DNA of 64,000 nucleotides from Thalassomonas viridans (GTDB lineage Bacteria; Pseudomonadota; Gammaproteobacteria; Enterobacterales; Alteromonadaceae): NCBI RefSeq assembly GCF_000948985.2, contig NZ_CP059733.1, positions 3,162,001 to 3,226,000 of the forward strand, read 5' to 3'. Shown piece by piece: positions 8,801 to 17,565 of this stretch (position 1 is its first letter; each line of letters starts with the position of its first letter). The notes under the pieces were generated by a model. It saw only the letters and a program-made list of their open reading frames with translations, ran no database searches and was not told where the DNA came from. The position numbers and the translations under genes were made by a program.

Positions 8801-8830
8801 TAACCACAACTGATAGAGGAGCTATCGATT

Positions 8831-9010
8831 ATGGCTAACATCAATGATATGCCAGAGTTTCGCTCGGTTAAAGTATTATTAACAGAAAATATACTTAACC
8901 GCCGACACTCGATAACATACTGCCAAACCCCATCCATTCAGGCGCTACAGCGCATGGCTCGCATGATTTGCATTGCTCACATCGTTAAGGGAGGACGGAA
9001 TTATGTCTGA
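8831..9010 (+). CDS. Small protein of unknown function (59 aa), first gene of duplicated pair
   Basis: ATG at 8831 follows GAGGAG (8816-8821) at good spacing. The 59-aa product begins MANINDMPEFRSVKVLLTE and ends GGRNYV; it is basic with no membrane segment. It overlaps the next gene by 8 bp (stop TGA at 9008-9010, next ATG at 9003), a layout typical of translational coupling. The second copy at 40029-40208 has only a few substitutions (for example I4 to T, Y30 to H, A43 to V, C47 to S), consistent with a gene kept in frame. No family recognised. Confidence 0.65.
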   Translation: MANINDMPEFRSVKVLLTENILNRRHSITYCQTPSIQALQRMARMICIAHIVKGGRNYV

Positions 9011-9305
9011 TGTTACTTCCACTCCCCCCGATGTTCAGGCCGAAAGAAAGCGGCTTTTGTCTGAGCTGGTTTCGCTTTGCGACGACTTTGCCAAATTCAG
9101 TGAAGAATGCGCCTTTCTCTGCGATGGTCTTGCCGCGGTTACCAAAGAGCCTGAGTGTATAGTGCCGGATACCAGCGAAGGGATCCGGCATATGAGCTAT
9201 TGGCTTAAATGCGAGGCCAGGGGCTACCGCGAGAGAATAGAGGAGCTGCACGCGTATCTGTATCAGCAAGTGCACGGAGCATGGGATGGAACGCCGTTGG
9301 CTTAG
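9003..9305 (+). CDS. Small helical protein of unknown function (100 aa), second gene of duplicated pair
   Basis: ATG at 9003 is preceded by GGGAGG at about 8-10 nt and overlaps the end of the 59-aa gene. A longer TTG-started frame from 8973 exists, but the ATG has the proper ribosome site. The product is acidic and helix-rich: ERKRLLSELVSLCDDFAKFS, CAFLCDGLAAVTKEP, then IRHMSYWLKCEARGYRERIE. The copy at 40201-40503 is almost identical at protein level, with differences near residues 4 and 7. It has no enzyme motif or membrane segment; a small regulatory or adaptor protein is plausible. Confidence in the gene is high because of the paired copy, but function is unknown. Confidence 0.8.
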   Translation: MSDVTSTPPDVQAERKRLLSELVSLCDDFAKFSEECAFLCDGLAAVTKEPECIVPDTSEGIRHMSYWLKCEARGYRERIEELHAYLYQQVHGAWDGTPLA

Positions 9306-9386
9306 CCCGGTTTAATTGGGGATAGGTTAACCCCAGTTGCGGTAAAGCATTTAGTTTAGATAGCTTTCTGGCTAAATGATTAAAAT

Positions 9387-9413
9387 GCCCGGTGTCGTTT
9401 TACCGGGCTTTTT
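9387..9413 (+). terminator. Rho-independent terminator of block copy 1
   Basis: A 7-bp GC-rich stem (9387-9393 with 9402-9408) is followed by five T residues. It matches the terminator of copy 2 at 40586-40612. Confidence 0.85.
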
Positions 9414-9580
9414 AATGACTGATGCGATAATCATATCAGGCATAGGTTTGAAAGTAGCGGGTCACTTGGCCCGGTTCAGTCATACCGGCAAAAGAGGTAA
9501 GCTAAATAACAGGAATCCGGTAAAGCACTTTGCGGGATAGCAAAAAGTTTTTATTACTTTGGTAACCCGGAGGTGAAGAT

Positions 9581-9640
9581 ATGAACAATGGCAGTAAATA
9601 TAGGCGAGAAAAGTCTGTAAACTTGTTTTTCCTGACTTAA
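9581..9640 (+). CDS. Possible 19-aa peptide with strong ribosome site
   Basis: GGAGGTGA (9569-9576) precedes ATG 9581 at good spacing, and the frame runs 19 codons to TAA (MNNGSKYRREKSVNLFFLT). The peptide is basic at the front with a short hydrophobic end. It might be a leader peptide or a remnant start of a lost gene. Only the ribosome site supports it. Confidence 0.25.
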   Translation: MNNGSKYRREKSVNLFFLT

Positions 9641-9700
9641 AGCTGTTGTGCTAAGTCCTTAAATTTTTTATTTATAGGCGGCTGGCTATGCCTTATAAGA

Positions 9701-9723
9701 AAGGCAGGTTCAATACCTGCCTT
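9701..9723 (-). terminator. Terminator of the minus-strand 9763-12535 unit
   Basis: A perfect 9-bp hairpin (9701-9709 with 9715-9723) is followed on the minus strand by TTTCTT. It lies 40 bp after the stop of the 239-aa gene. Confidence 0.75.
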
Positions 9724-9762
9724 GCAAAATCAATATCGCGCTATCAGTGTCGGGAGTGTAAG

Positions 9763-10482
9763 TTAAACGCCGTTGCCAGAATGGGCGACATTATCAGCGA
9801 CCTGGTTCGCCGGGGTGAAGAAAAAGCCAGACTCACCTTCTTTGGTACTGTTGAGGAAATTGTTAAAACCGGTAACGGCATTTTCATCCATTTTAAAACG
9901 TAAGGATTTTCCCACCTGTACAAAGTCTTTATTGCCTGCCTGCATTATCGCCACAGCCATAGGATCATGGTTGGCATTATAGAGAAACTTTTCTCCGTCT
10001 GCGGTGACCTGAATATAAGCAGTATGGAAAAACTCCGCCGGCAGTCCTTCTCCCTTGGGCTTTAAGCGCTTAAAGTTTAAAAAGCCCGAATCATTGATAT
10101 CGGCAAGGTTTAAATTGTTGATGGCATTTTCATTGTTCAGGCTGGTATGCATCAGGCCGTCATCATTCAAATTCATCAGCGTTTTATACTCGCCGGTATA
10201 GCTGGTGTTGCTGCCGGGAATTTTAGTGGCGGCAACTACAGTATCTTCATCGGCTTGAGTTAACAAACGCTCCGCCTTTGACAGGCACAAGGCGGCATTA
10301 AAACAGACACCGAAGCTCTCCGGTACTTTGTTCATTCTTGCCTGCAGTTTTTGCTCTGTGATCGGCTTATATTCACCGCCGCCAAAACAGGCATCAAAAA
10401 TACCGGCATTCGCATTTAAGGCAAGCATACCTGCAAGCAAAGGTATAACCCGGGTATTCACGGATTGTTTTTGTTTCTTCAT
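9763..10482 (-). CDS. Exported protein of unknown function (239 aa)
   Basis: The start is placed at ATG 10482, preceded by GGAG at 7 nt; upstream ATGs at 10542 and 10494 lack this. Residues 1-27 form a signal peptide ending ALNANA. The mature part begins GIFDACFGGGEYKP and has an early Cys cluster (CFNAALCLSKAERL). The remainder has alternating strands with TAYIQVTADGEKFLYNANHD near 155-175, and no catalytic motif I recognise. It is 37 bp downstream of a 671-aa exported protein gene on the same strand and shares a terminator with it, so the two are probably co-expressed and may act together outside the cytoplasm. Confidence 0.7.
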   Translation of the reverse strand: MKKQKQSVNTRVIPLLAGMLALNANAGIFDACFGGGEYKPITEQKLQARMNKVPESFGVCFNAALCLSKAERLLTQADEDTVVAATKIPGSNTSYTGEYKTLMNLNDDGLMHTSLNNENAINNLNLADINDSGFLNFKRLKPKGEGLPAEFFHTAYIQVTADGEKFLYNANHDPMAVAIMQAGNKDFVQVGKSLRFKMDENAVTGFNNFLNSTKEGESGFFFTPANQVADNVAHSGNGV

Positions 10483-10519
10483 GATTTTCTCCATATTCTC
10501 TGCGAATAAAAGGGTTAGG

Positions 10520-12535
10520 TTATAAATTGTTTGTGGTTGCATCTATGTACTTACCTATGCTGTCAAGTTCACTTGCAGGATGCGGCAGGGTATTGAAACT
10601 AACCCACTTATACCTGGGGTCAACATGTAGGTCTTTTTGCTTGAAGCTGGAATAGTTAGCCAGTAGATCCAATTTTAAGTTTAATAACATATCGGCCATT
10701 TTCTGCTTATCGTTTGGCTCGATATCAGCCAGCCGAGCCTGGTACTCGTTAATAATGCCGACTACGGTTTTGTTATATGCCCAGTGGATCTTGGAAGCGG
10801 CCTGGGTAAATTCCGCCAAAGCCAGAGGATCTAGCTGAGGTATAAAAACCTTTTCCCTAAGGTGGTTATTAATGGCTTGGTCTAACATGCGTTTTAACGT
10901 GCCGTCATTGACCATAGCTTTGGTTTTGGCTAAATGCTCATTAATAACCGCTTTGGTCAGGTTAACCGGTTTGATGGCGCTTTTGGTCAGTAAACGTTGC
11001 TCTGCGGCACTTTTGGCCGAGCTAAAGGCTCTGTCAAAAGCCGAGGTAACCGCACTTGGGGCTTTTTCATGGGCAAAAAGTTTTCTTACCTTATCGTATG
11101 TTCCCGGAGCGGAAATACCGACGCCGGAAGTGATCAGGTGGCTGACAACAGATGACACCATATGGCTGACATTGACCGACTCGATTAGTTTTTTATCCAG
11201 GGCGCCTTCAGCAAAAGAGGCGGCAAACGGGTTTAATATCCTGAAGGTCCAAATCAGCGCATCTATGGTTTTTTCATCACTGTAGTCCAAATGGCCCATC
11301 AGCTCCTGGCCGAACTTCAGCCAGGAATATCGTTGGGCTATGGTCTGGTTATAACTCTCCAGCATTTGCTCCTGAAGCTTGGGGTAGTTGTTTAGCACCT
11401 GCTCCAGTACCGCATGGTAGTCTTTCGCCAGGGCCTGTTTGTCATCAAAGGCTGCATCAACCAGTTGAGTGACGATTGGGTCCAGTGTGGTTTTTGCCCA
11501 TTTGGCTAACGGAATAAAGTGGCTCTGTACGCCTTTTGAATATATGGTTGGCGTCAGCAGGCGCACTTCCAGTTCGCTTGCGGTCATATCCGGGGTTGCC
11601 TGGCTGAGTCCCCAATAATAGTTGTTGCTGATAAAATAATCGTTCCAGACGCCGTTGGTATTAACGGGGCGGCCATTGCCTTCGCCGCCTATCTGGTCTT
11701 TCTCTATGCTGTACCAACGTCTGAGGTTGTAGTTCATCAGCTCAAGGCTTTGCTTGATTACGTCTTTATCTAACGTGTCACCTTTTTCGGCATAGGTCAG
11801 GATATTTTCATCGTGATTTTCCCGGGATAGCTTAAGGGCTTGCTTGCCCATTTCCCTTAAATAAAAGGTATTGCCCAGGGTGTCGATCGAACGTTTGGTT
11901 AGCTCCACGGCAACCCGGCCGAAATTTTCTGTGGTGATTTTGTACAACTCTTCTGAATCACCGGCGATCACCCGGCGGGTATCGCTTAAGCCTTTTTCAA
12001 GCGCGGCAACATTTGCCCCGTAAACTTCGCTCAGTTTGGCATTCTGGTGTTTAATGCTGGAAATCACTTTTTCGACTTTTACGCCGTTATAGATGTCCAG
12101 GCCTTCAATAACAACAAAGGCTGCCGCTCCGCCGGCAATGCCGCCTATGGCTTCTCCGGCCAGTTCCCCGACTATGGTGGAGACAATTTCCGGGGCAACT
12201 ACGCTGGCAATATTTAAACTGCCGTCGATGATTTCCGACGAGTTATGGCTTTTGGCGCCGTCGGCTATTTCATAAACCCCTATGCCCAATCCGGCTGCGG
12301 TACCTATCTTGCCAAGCACATCGACAAAAGCCGTGAGCTTAGGGGTAAGCTCCGCCAGCATAGATAATTTCGTTGCCGATGGCAGTTCCGTTTCGGCCAG
12401 GGTATCTACCGTGGTTTCTACTTTGGTTAAATTGCTTTCTAAAGTGCTTTTATCGACTTCGCAGACATCGGCCGCTAAAGCCTGCTGGCTTATTAATAAA
12501 AACGGCAAGAGTATTCTTTTCTGATAGGGTTTCAT
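10520..12535 (-). CDS. Exported 671-aa protein with glycine-rich hydrophobic region, possibly membrane-inserting
   Basis: A signal peptide (residues 1-21, ending QQALA) is followed by a helical domain. A long glycine/alanine-rich hydrophobic region spans about residues 70-155 (for example GTAAGLGIGVYEI, then GELAGEAIGGIAGGAAAFVV) and resembles the membrane-inserting hairpins of pore-forming or translocating toxins. The rest is helix-rich with many Lys/Asn/Tyr residues and no enzyme motif that I recognise. It is transcribed ahead of the 239-aa exported protein. A secreted toxin or pore-former is one reading; an outer-membrane or periplasmic structural protein is another. I do not assign a family. 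Confidence 0.7.
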   Translation of the reverse strand: MKPYQKRILLPFLLISQQALAADVCEVDKSTLESNLTKVETTVDTLAETELPSATKLSMLAELTPKLTAFVDVLGKIGTAAGLGIGVYEIADGAKSHNSSEIIDGSLNIASVVAPEIVSTIVGELAGEAIGGIAGGAAAFVVIEGLDIYNGVKVEKVISSIKHQNAKLSEVYGANVAALEKGLSDTRRVIAGDSEELYKITTENFGRVAVELTKRSIDTLGNTFYLREMGKQALKLSRENHDENILTYAEKGDTLDKDVIKQSLELMNYNLRRWYSIEKDQIGGEGNGRPVNTNGVWNDYFISNNYYWGLSQATPDMTASELEVRLLTPTIYSKGVQSHFIPLAKWAKTTLDPIVTQLVDAAFDDKQALAKDYHAVLEQVLNNYPKLQEQMLESYNQTIAQRYSWLKFGQELMGHLDYSDEKTIDALIWTFRILNPFAASFAEGALDKKLIESVNVSHMVSSVVSHLITSGVGISAPGTYDKVRKLFAHEKAPSAVTSAFDRAFSSAKSAAEQRLLTKSAIKPVNLTKAVINEHLAKTKAMVNDGTLKRMLDQAINNHLREKVFIPQLDPLALAEFTQAASKIHWAYNKTVVGIINEYQARLADIEPNDKQKMADMLLNLKLDLLANYSSFKQKDLHVDPRYKWVSFNTLPHPASELDSIGKYIDATTNNL

Positions 12536-13077
12536 TTTATTCCTTTAATTTCATTGTAAGTCACAGATAAATGCCCTGGCCCTCGGATAAAAGGGGCCCG
12601 GGCAAAAACCGAGGGCTACTTTAGTGTCGGTAAAATCTTTTGTCTATCGGGCAGCAAATAGGGATTACATTGAAAATAAAACCTATGCCTATGATGTAGT
12701 TTATTGATTTTATTTGACTATTTTCTTCTGGCTTTTCCGTTTGTTAAATGAAAGCCCGGACCAATTAAGACAAATCAGGACGGGTTCAGACAAACCGGGA
12801 CCAATCAAGACAAACGGACGACATTATTTTCTTGCACTTGTCAGTAAAGTGATCAGCAGCACATTTCTAAACATTTTCCGAATCAAGAGCAGCTTTACCG
12901 TGGGCATCTGAGTTAAGGCTTCATAAGTTGTTCGTCAGTAATACCGGGAAGCCGTTGTTAGCGGCAGAGTGAACCGGAACACGAATATTTTTAAATCTGC
13001 CAATAAGGAGGTGAGTAGGTATTTGAATATAACGTTTATTTTTCACTTTTAGTTTTCAGTAAATTATAGGTATTAAT
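12536..13077. other. Divergent promoter region with tandem repeats
   Basis: This 542-bp region lies between the divergent 671-aa and 1474-aa exported protein genes. It contains the 20-bp tandem repeats at 12758-12817 and an AT-rich stretch before 13078 (GTATTTGAATATAACG and on) that may hold the promoter of the downstream gene. No coding sequence is convincing. Confidence 0.5.
12758..12817 (+). repeat. Three 20-bp tandem direct repeats (iteron-like)
   Basis: Units 12758-12777, 12778-12797 and 12798-12817 each begin GGAC and carry AGACAAA at the same place. Units 1 and 3 are the most alike. The period equals about two helical turns, so the repeats face the same side of DNA, as expected for a regulator-binding array. 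Confidence 0.65.
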
Positions 13078-16000
13078 ATGTTAAGAAGTAACAGAAGGCG
13101 ATCCTTCACGAGTATCTCCCTGGCGCTGCTGCTGGGGACTCCGGTTTTGGCCGGCGCCGTTCAGGTGCACACATCGGGCGTGCCGCTAAAGCGCACAACT
13201 TTGCCGACAACAGGTGAAAAACCGCTGTATTCGAGCGATTACGGCGATCTGGATAACAACGGCACAAACGATATTTTTTTATTGGAAAAAAGTAACAGCG
13301 GCCCGGGAATACAGGTATTGCTCAACCGCGTTGTTGCCGGGGACGGCAAGTATGATAAGGAAGCGCAAAGAGGGGAATGGAGCGAATTATTTTTATCGGG
13401 CCAGGCCCGCTTCTCCCGTGTTGGTTTTCCCGAAGGGTTAAGCATTACCGAAACCAATACCCCCTTTATGTTTTCCAGCAGTGCTTTTGATTTGGCAAAC
13501 TCGATCTCCAGGCCGGTTACGCATGTTGCCAACGGCGATATCAAAGCGGTAGAGGTGTATACCGTTGAAGTCACAGGCACCAGGGGCGACGGCTCGCCGG
13601 ATAACCAAACGGCGCAATTAAAGAAAAAGTATACCTTAGGCGCATTCCCTGTTGCCGTCGATGAAATCAGTTTCTTCAAGGGAGAAAATGACAATTACAG
13701 CTTTATGGGGCGAAGCCTGAACCGGAGTGAAAGTCACAGTGCTTTTATCGCCTACCGGCCCGCAAACGGGTATCTACCGGTTAAGATGTCCGATGCCAGC
13801 GACGGCTCAGCCCAGATTGGCAATACGCAAAATCTGCTTTATGTCGGCAACTCCAATACTGCCTTTGGCGATTTTAACGGCGACGGGCTTGATGATTTTG
13901 TCAGGTGGGATCGAAAAAAGGATCTCGAAGGGGTCAGCAACACCGATGACGGCCATGCAAAAATCGATATCTGGTTTGCGCAGGAAGGCGAGAATGCCAC
14001 CTTCAAGCGCAGCTATCTCTATCTCGATGCCGACAACGACTACCTGAAAACCAGCAATGACAATCAGTTAAATACCTCGTTTACCGAGTTTGGTGAGGAG
14101 GATGTGCGCATAGGCGATTTTAACGGTGACGGCAGCAGCGATATTCTCTTTATGGAGAGCGGCAAGTACACCATCTACACCAGCCATGCGGTACAGGCCA
14201 AGGTCGACCGTACCGGCAGAAAAACGGTTACCCGCAGTAAAATCGGGCTGTTTTCCAAGTCGGTTATCGAAGACTCAAGCGCCAAGGGCGACAACCCCCT
14301 GGCCGTGGTTGCCGACTTTAACAACGATAACCGCGATGATATCGCCACCATCACAGACAAGCCTTTTATTCTTTACTCCACCACAGGCAGCGAAGATGCA
14401 AACGGTAAAGACGTCAGTTTTGTCGGCATTAAGCACACTAAGGCTTTGGATGATAACGGCAGTTACCAGACGCTTCCGTCAACGGTATTGAAAAATACTG
14501 CTATGACGTCCGCCGATTTTAACGGCGACGGTTTTAACGATCTGCTGCTGCTGGCAGAGGACACCCTGACACCTGTGCTTTACCTTATGCCGCCTTACGA
14601 CCCGGTTGCTGCGGTTAGCCAGGAAGCCGCGCATAACGTTAAACGCATCTCCGGCGTGAGTTATAAAAACAAGAAGTTCGTTTTCTTCGGTGAAGACAAT
14701 GAGATCAAATACATCTACAAAGATGAAAACGGCTGGCAGAAGGCGCAAACCTTGCCGCTTTATCTGCAGGATAACGATGTCCGCTGCAATAACGATATTC
14801 CGGCAGGCAAACGTTTCTTAGGCGATGCTGCAATCAGCAAGGCCAGCCAAAGCGGCGAAGGCGGTTACCTGGTGCCCGTCTGTAATGCCGGTTATCACGG
14901 CCAGGCTTTTGATGTCGAAACCGACGGCAAATATGTTTATTTGTTTCGGGCACATGGTTTAAGCGGTTATGGCACAGGCACCGACGTGAAAGTGCTGGTG
15001 GATCGCTTTGAATTTTCCGAGGTCGACAACAAATTTCTTCGGCTGATAGAGTCGAGATATAAGTCTTCGGGTAAACGTTATGTGGCAAGCGATGCCACCG
15101 AAGTGGTTACCAAAGCTTCGCAAACGCAATCGTTTACCGAGGAAGTGGATATTTCCACCCTAGATAAAGACGGTAACAGCTTTTTAGAGCCTGCTTTTGT
15201 GGTGCCTTACGCCCTGGCAGGCACGCTGTCCAGCGAGATTTGTCAAATCGACGAGATATCCGCTGCAATTGCCGGCGAAGGCAAAGGGCGGCAGCGGTTG
15301 TTTTTAACTACGGGCGTCAACGGTTTCTGCTCGGGGAGTGAGCATATCGATATGGCGGTTGCCAGCTACCGGCTGGGCACAGATCAGGTATTCGATACCA
15401 ACAACATCAGCTACCTTAAAGACGGCACGACACCGGCTATAAGCAAATGGCATCAAACCCTGTTGACCCGGGGCCATGGCTATATGCGCGGCCTGGACTC
15501 TATCGTGATCGATACTTCGGCTGCGGCAACCGCTTCAGGCGACACTATCAATGCCGTGGTTGACCGCGAACTGGTGATAGCAACCAACAATAACGGCACC
15601 GAAACCATATTTACCCATATTCCGATCGACAGCCGGGGCGAGCCTAAGCAAGGGCAAAGAGAGCTTTCCTATACAAGATATGATGACGTGGCGTTAAAGA
15701 ATAATGATACCGGCAACAGCACCTTATTCTTTGGCTCGGACGGCTTGTTGCACCATTATTTTCGCGCGGCCACCGGCGATATCGCCAGCCATGTGTTAGA
15801 CCCTACGCTGAATAAAACCGGTATGCGCACCAACTGGGGACAGGGCAGCGCAGATACGGTACGAAGTTTAGAGTTTTCCCATAGCTGGCCCGCACCGTCC
15901 GACAGGAGCGCCACCGGCAAACAGCAGGCGCTGGTGATCCCCAGAATTGGCGATATCTTACCTAAATGGTCGCCGAAATTCGGCGTTTTCTACCAGGGAA

Positions 16001-17502
16001 GTGACGTACCCGTCAGCGACGGTTTTGCCCCTGTGGTCTTTACCAGCGGCCGACTGACCGAATTTGGCGGCAGAAAAGAAGCCAGGCTGGTGCGCGAATA
16101 TGTCACCCTGTTAAAACAGGATGACGGCAGCTATAAATTTGCCTTTTCCTATGAAGACCGCGGGCAGTTAAAAAGCCGCTTTGCCGGGCGGGTAGTGGTC
16201 AGCAGTACGCCTATCGGTTATATGGAAGGGCCGCCGCCCGTGCCCAGGGAGAATTTAGGCCGTAACCAAAACGGTATCTGGACGTATTCCACCGAATTGT
16301 CCGATGTTGAAATTCAGATTGAAAAAGGCACCACAGTTTCTACCGACGCCAACAACGCCTTAGGCGCCAAGGCCAATGGTTATGTGCGCTGGGGCGGCAA
16401 AGCCATTTTCGTTGAACACAGCCTGACCGCTTCGGTGGCCGTGACCGGCGGCGCGACGTTCGGCAAGGCGGAGGATTACAGCCTGAGCAAAAACATTTCC
16501 AGGAAAAGCTTTATTACCGGCAGCGTGCCGAGCAGAAAATGTAATGCCGGTGAAAGTGCTTACCTGGATACCTGTTATGAAGAAAATGCCGACGGCAGTA
16601 AAATCGAACTGTGGGCGCCGCATACCGAAGGCACGCTTTTTACTTCGACGTTAAGCGCTTCCAGGTATGCCATGTATAACCCCAAAACCAACAGGTTAGT
16701 AGGCTATACCCTGGACTTTTCCGATGCGGCTGAGAACGAGGAGAGCATTAACTTTAAGTTAAACCCTGAGTATCTTAAAGCGGGTTCTCTCGACGGCTAT
16801 ATAGGCCCGAAGAAGGTGGATAATGTCGGCTTCTCCTATTTCAACCCGAGGGAAGAGAGCGGCTGGCGCACCGAAGATAAACGCCAGCAGCTGGAGCTGG
16901 AAAAGCGCTACAAGGCTGCCGCCAATGTTTCCCGCGCCGGCTCAACCGGCACTTCTGCCGAGGACTTTATCCGCGACAAACTGCTGATATCGGGCATTGC
17001 CGTATCCGACGGCGGTTTTACCGGCACCAGCACCACAGCGGCTGGTTCGGTGACCGACAGGCTGGGTTATGACTTCTCGATTGAAGCCAATGTCGATTAT
17101 GTGCTGGAAAACCCGCCAACGGGTGCAGGTTTTGGCGTCGGCGTCGGCGGCTATTATTCGCGCAGCTTTGTCGGCAGTAAGAATAATACCAGCACGGTTA
17201 ATTTTGTCGCCAATATAGATCAGGGGGTGACCAGCGAAGTGCAGGACGACAATAACAATACCTTGCCGTGGGCGGTAGACAAATATAACTCACGCAGTTA
17301 TTTCCTGCCGGCAAGCGATGTTAACTCGAAGTTCTTCTTTGAACGTGTGGTGTCGCCGCACCTGATAAGAGGCACCGACCTGCATGAAAGTGAGATTACG
17401 ACAGCCAGGATCCTCAAGCAAATGCGTGAGAGCGCCGTACCTGTATGGCGAGTGACCCATAGGGTTGACGGTGTCAGCCGTTATATTCCTAACCCTAACT
17501 AA
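13078..17502 (+). CDS. Very large secreted FG-GAP/VCBS-repeat protein (1474 aa)
   Basis: A signal peptide (about residues 1-27, ending PVLAGA) begins the protein. Calcium-binding-like FG-GAP repeats occur near residues 52-64 (GDLDNNGTNDIF), 263-273 (GDFNGDGLDDF), 346-356 (GDFNGDGSSDI), 413-423 (ADFNNDNRDDI) and 480-490 (ADFNGDGFNDL), as in integrin-like beta-propellers. The central and C-terminal parts are beta-rich and unrecognised. The last 200 residues include a Gly-rich amphipathic stretch (GFGVGVGGYYSRSF). The FG-GAP N-terminus resembles that of large insecticidal-type and SpvB-like toxins, but I see no ADP-ribosyltransferase or Rhs/YD repeats. It probably is a surface or secreted adhesin or toxin. 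A lipoprotein gene follows after a terminator. Confidence 0.85.
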   Translation: MLRSNRRRSFTSISLALLLGTPVLAGAVQVHTSGVPLKRTTLPTTGEKPLYSSDYGDLDNNGTNDIFLLEKSNSGPGIQVLLNRVVAGDGKYDKEAQRGEWSELFLSGQARFSRVGFPEGLSITETNTPFMFSSSAFDLANSISRPVTHVANGDIKAVEVYTVEVTGTRGDGSPDNQTAQLKKKYTLGAFPVAVDEISFFKGENDNYSFMGRSLNRSESHSAFIAYRPANGYLPVKMSDASDGSAQIGNTQNLLYVGNSNTAFGDFNGDGLDDFVRWDRKKDLEGVSNTDDGHAKIDIWFAQEGENATFKRSYLYLDADNDYLKTSNDNQLNTSFTEFGEEDVRIGDFNGDGSSDILFMESGKYTIYTSHAVQAKVDRTGRKTVTRSKIGLFSKSVIEDSSAKGDNPLAVVADFNNDNRDDIATITDKPFILYSTTGSEDANGKDVSFVGIKHTKALDDNGSYQTLPSTVLKNTAMTSADFNGDGFNDLLLLAEDTLTPVLYLMPPYDPVAAVSQEAAHNVKRISGVSYKNKKFVFFGEDNEIKYIYKDENGWQKAQTLPLYLQDNDVRCNNDIPAGKRFLGDAAISKASQSGEGGYLVPVCNAGYHGQAFDVETDGKYVYLFRAHGLSGYGTGTDVKVLVDRFEFSEVDNKFLRLIESRYKSSGKRYVASDATEVVTKASQTQSFTEEVDISTLDKDGNSFLEPAFVVPYALAGTLSSEICQIDEISAAIAGEGKGRQRLFLTTGVNGFCSGSEHIDMAVASYRLGTDQVFDTNNISYLKDGTTPAISKWHQTLLTRGHGYMRGLDSIVIDTSAAATASGDTINAVVDRELVIATNNNGTETIFTHIPIDSRGEPKQGQRELSYTRYDDVALKNNDTGNSTLFFGSDGLLHHYFRAATGDIASHVLDPTLNKTGMRTNWGQGSADTVRSLEFSHSWPAPSDRSATGKQQALVIPRIGDILPKWSPKFGVFYQGSDVPVSDGFAPVVFTSGRLTEFGGRKEARLVREYVTLLKQDDGSYKFAFSYEDRGQLKSRFAGRVVVSSTPIGYMEGPPPVPRENLGRNQNGIWTYSTELSDVEIQIEKGTTVSTDANNALGAKANGYVRWGGKAIFVEHSLTASVAVTGGATFGKAEDYSLSKNISRKSFITGSVPSRKCNAGESAYLDTCYEENADGSKIELWAPHTEGTLFTSTLSASRYAMYNPKTNRLVGYTLDFSDAAENEESINFKLNPEYLKAGSLDGYIGPKKVDNVGFSYFNPREESGWRTEDKRQQLELEKRYKAAANVSRAGSTGTSAEDFIRDKLLISGIAVSDGGFTGTSTTAAGSVTDRLGYDFSIEANVDYVLENPPTGAGFGVGVGGYYSRSFVGSKNNTSTVNFVANIDQGVTSEVQDDNNNTLPWAVDKYNSRSYFLPASDVNSKFFFERVVSPHLIRGTDLHESEITTARILKQMRESAVPVWRVTHRVDGVSRYIPNPN

Positions 17503-17512
17503 TATAACTTTG

Positions 17513-17545
17513 GCGGCGTTCGGCTTTACCCGAATGCCGCTTTTT
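17513..17545 (+). terminator. Rho-independent terminator
   Basis: An 11-bp stem with one G-T wobble (17513-17523 with 17530-17540) is followed by five T residues, 10 bp after the stop of the FG-GAP protein gene. Confidence 0.85.
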
Positions 17546-17565
17546 ACTTTAGAGTATGAAACTAT

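Larger units (their letters stand above)
8581..9413 (+). repeat. Duplicated block, copy 1 (leader, two overlapping small genes, terminator)
   Basis: About 830 bp are repeated at 39779-40612. The non-coding leader (8581-8830) is nearly as well conserved as the coding part, and both copies end in a matching hairpin terminator. The region between the stop codon and the terminator is the least conserved. The copies lie 31 kb apart in the same orientation. No terminal inverted repeats or transposase are visible. Confidence 0.85.
9414..9762. other. Intergenic region
   Basis: About 350 bp between convergent units. It holds a possible 19-codon ORF (9581-9640) and the minus-strand terminator at 9701-9723. 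I see nothing else convincing. Confidence 0.5.

Noticed and set aside
10872..11285. 137-codon plus-strand frame inside the 671-aa gene
   Set aside because: Antisense shadow of a gene with clear signal peptide and composition.
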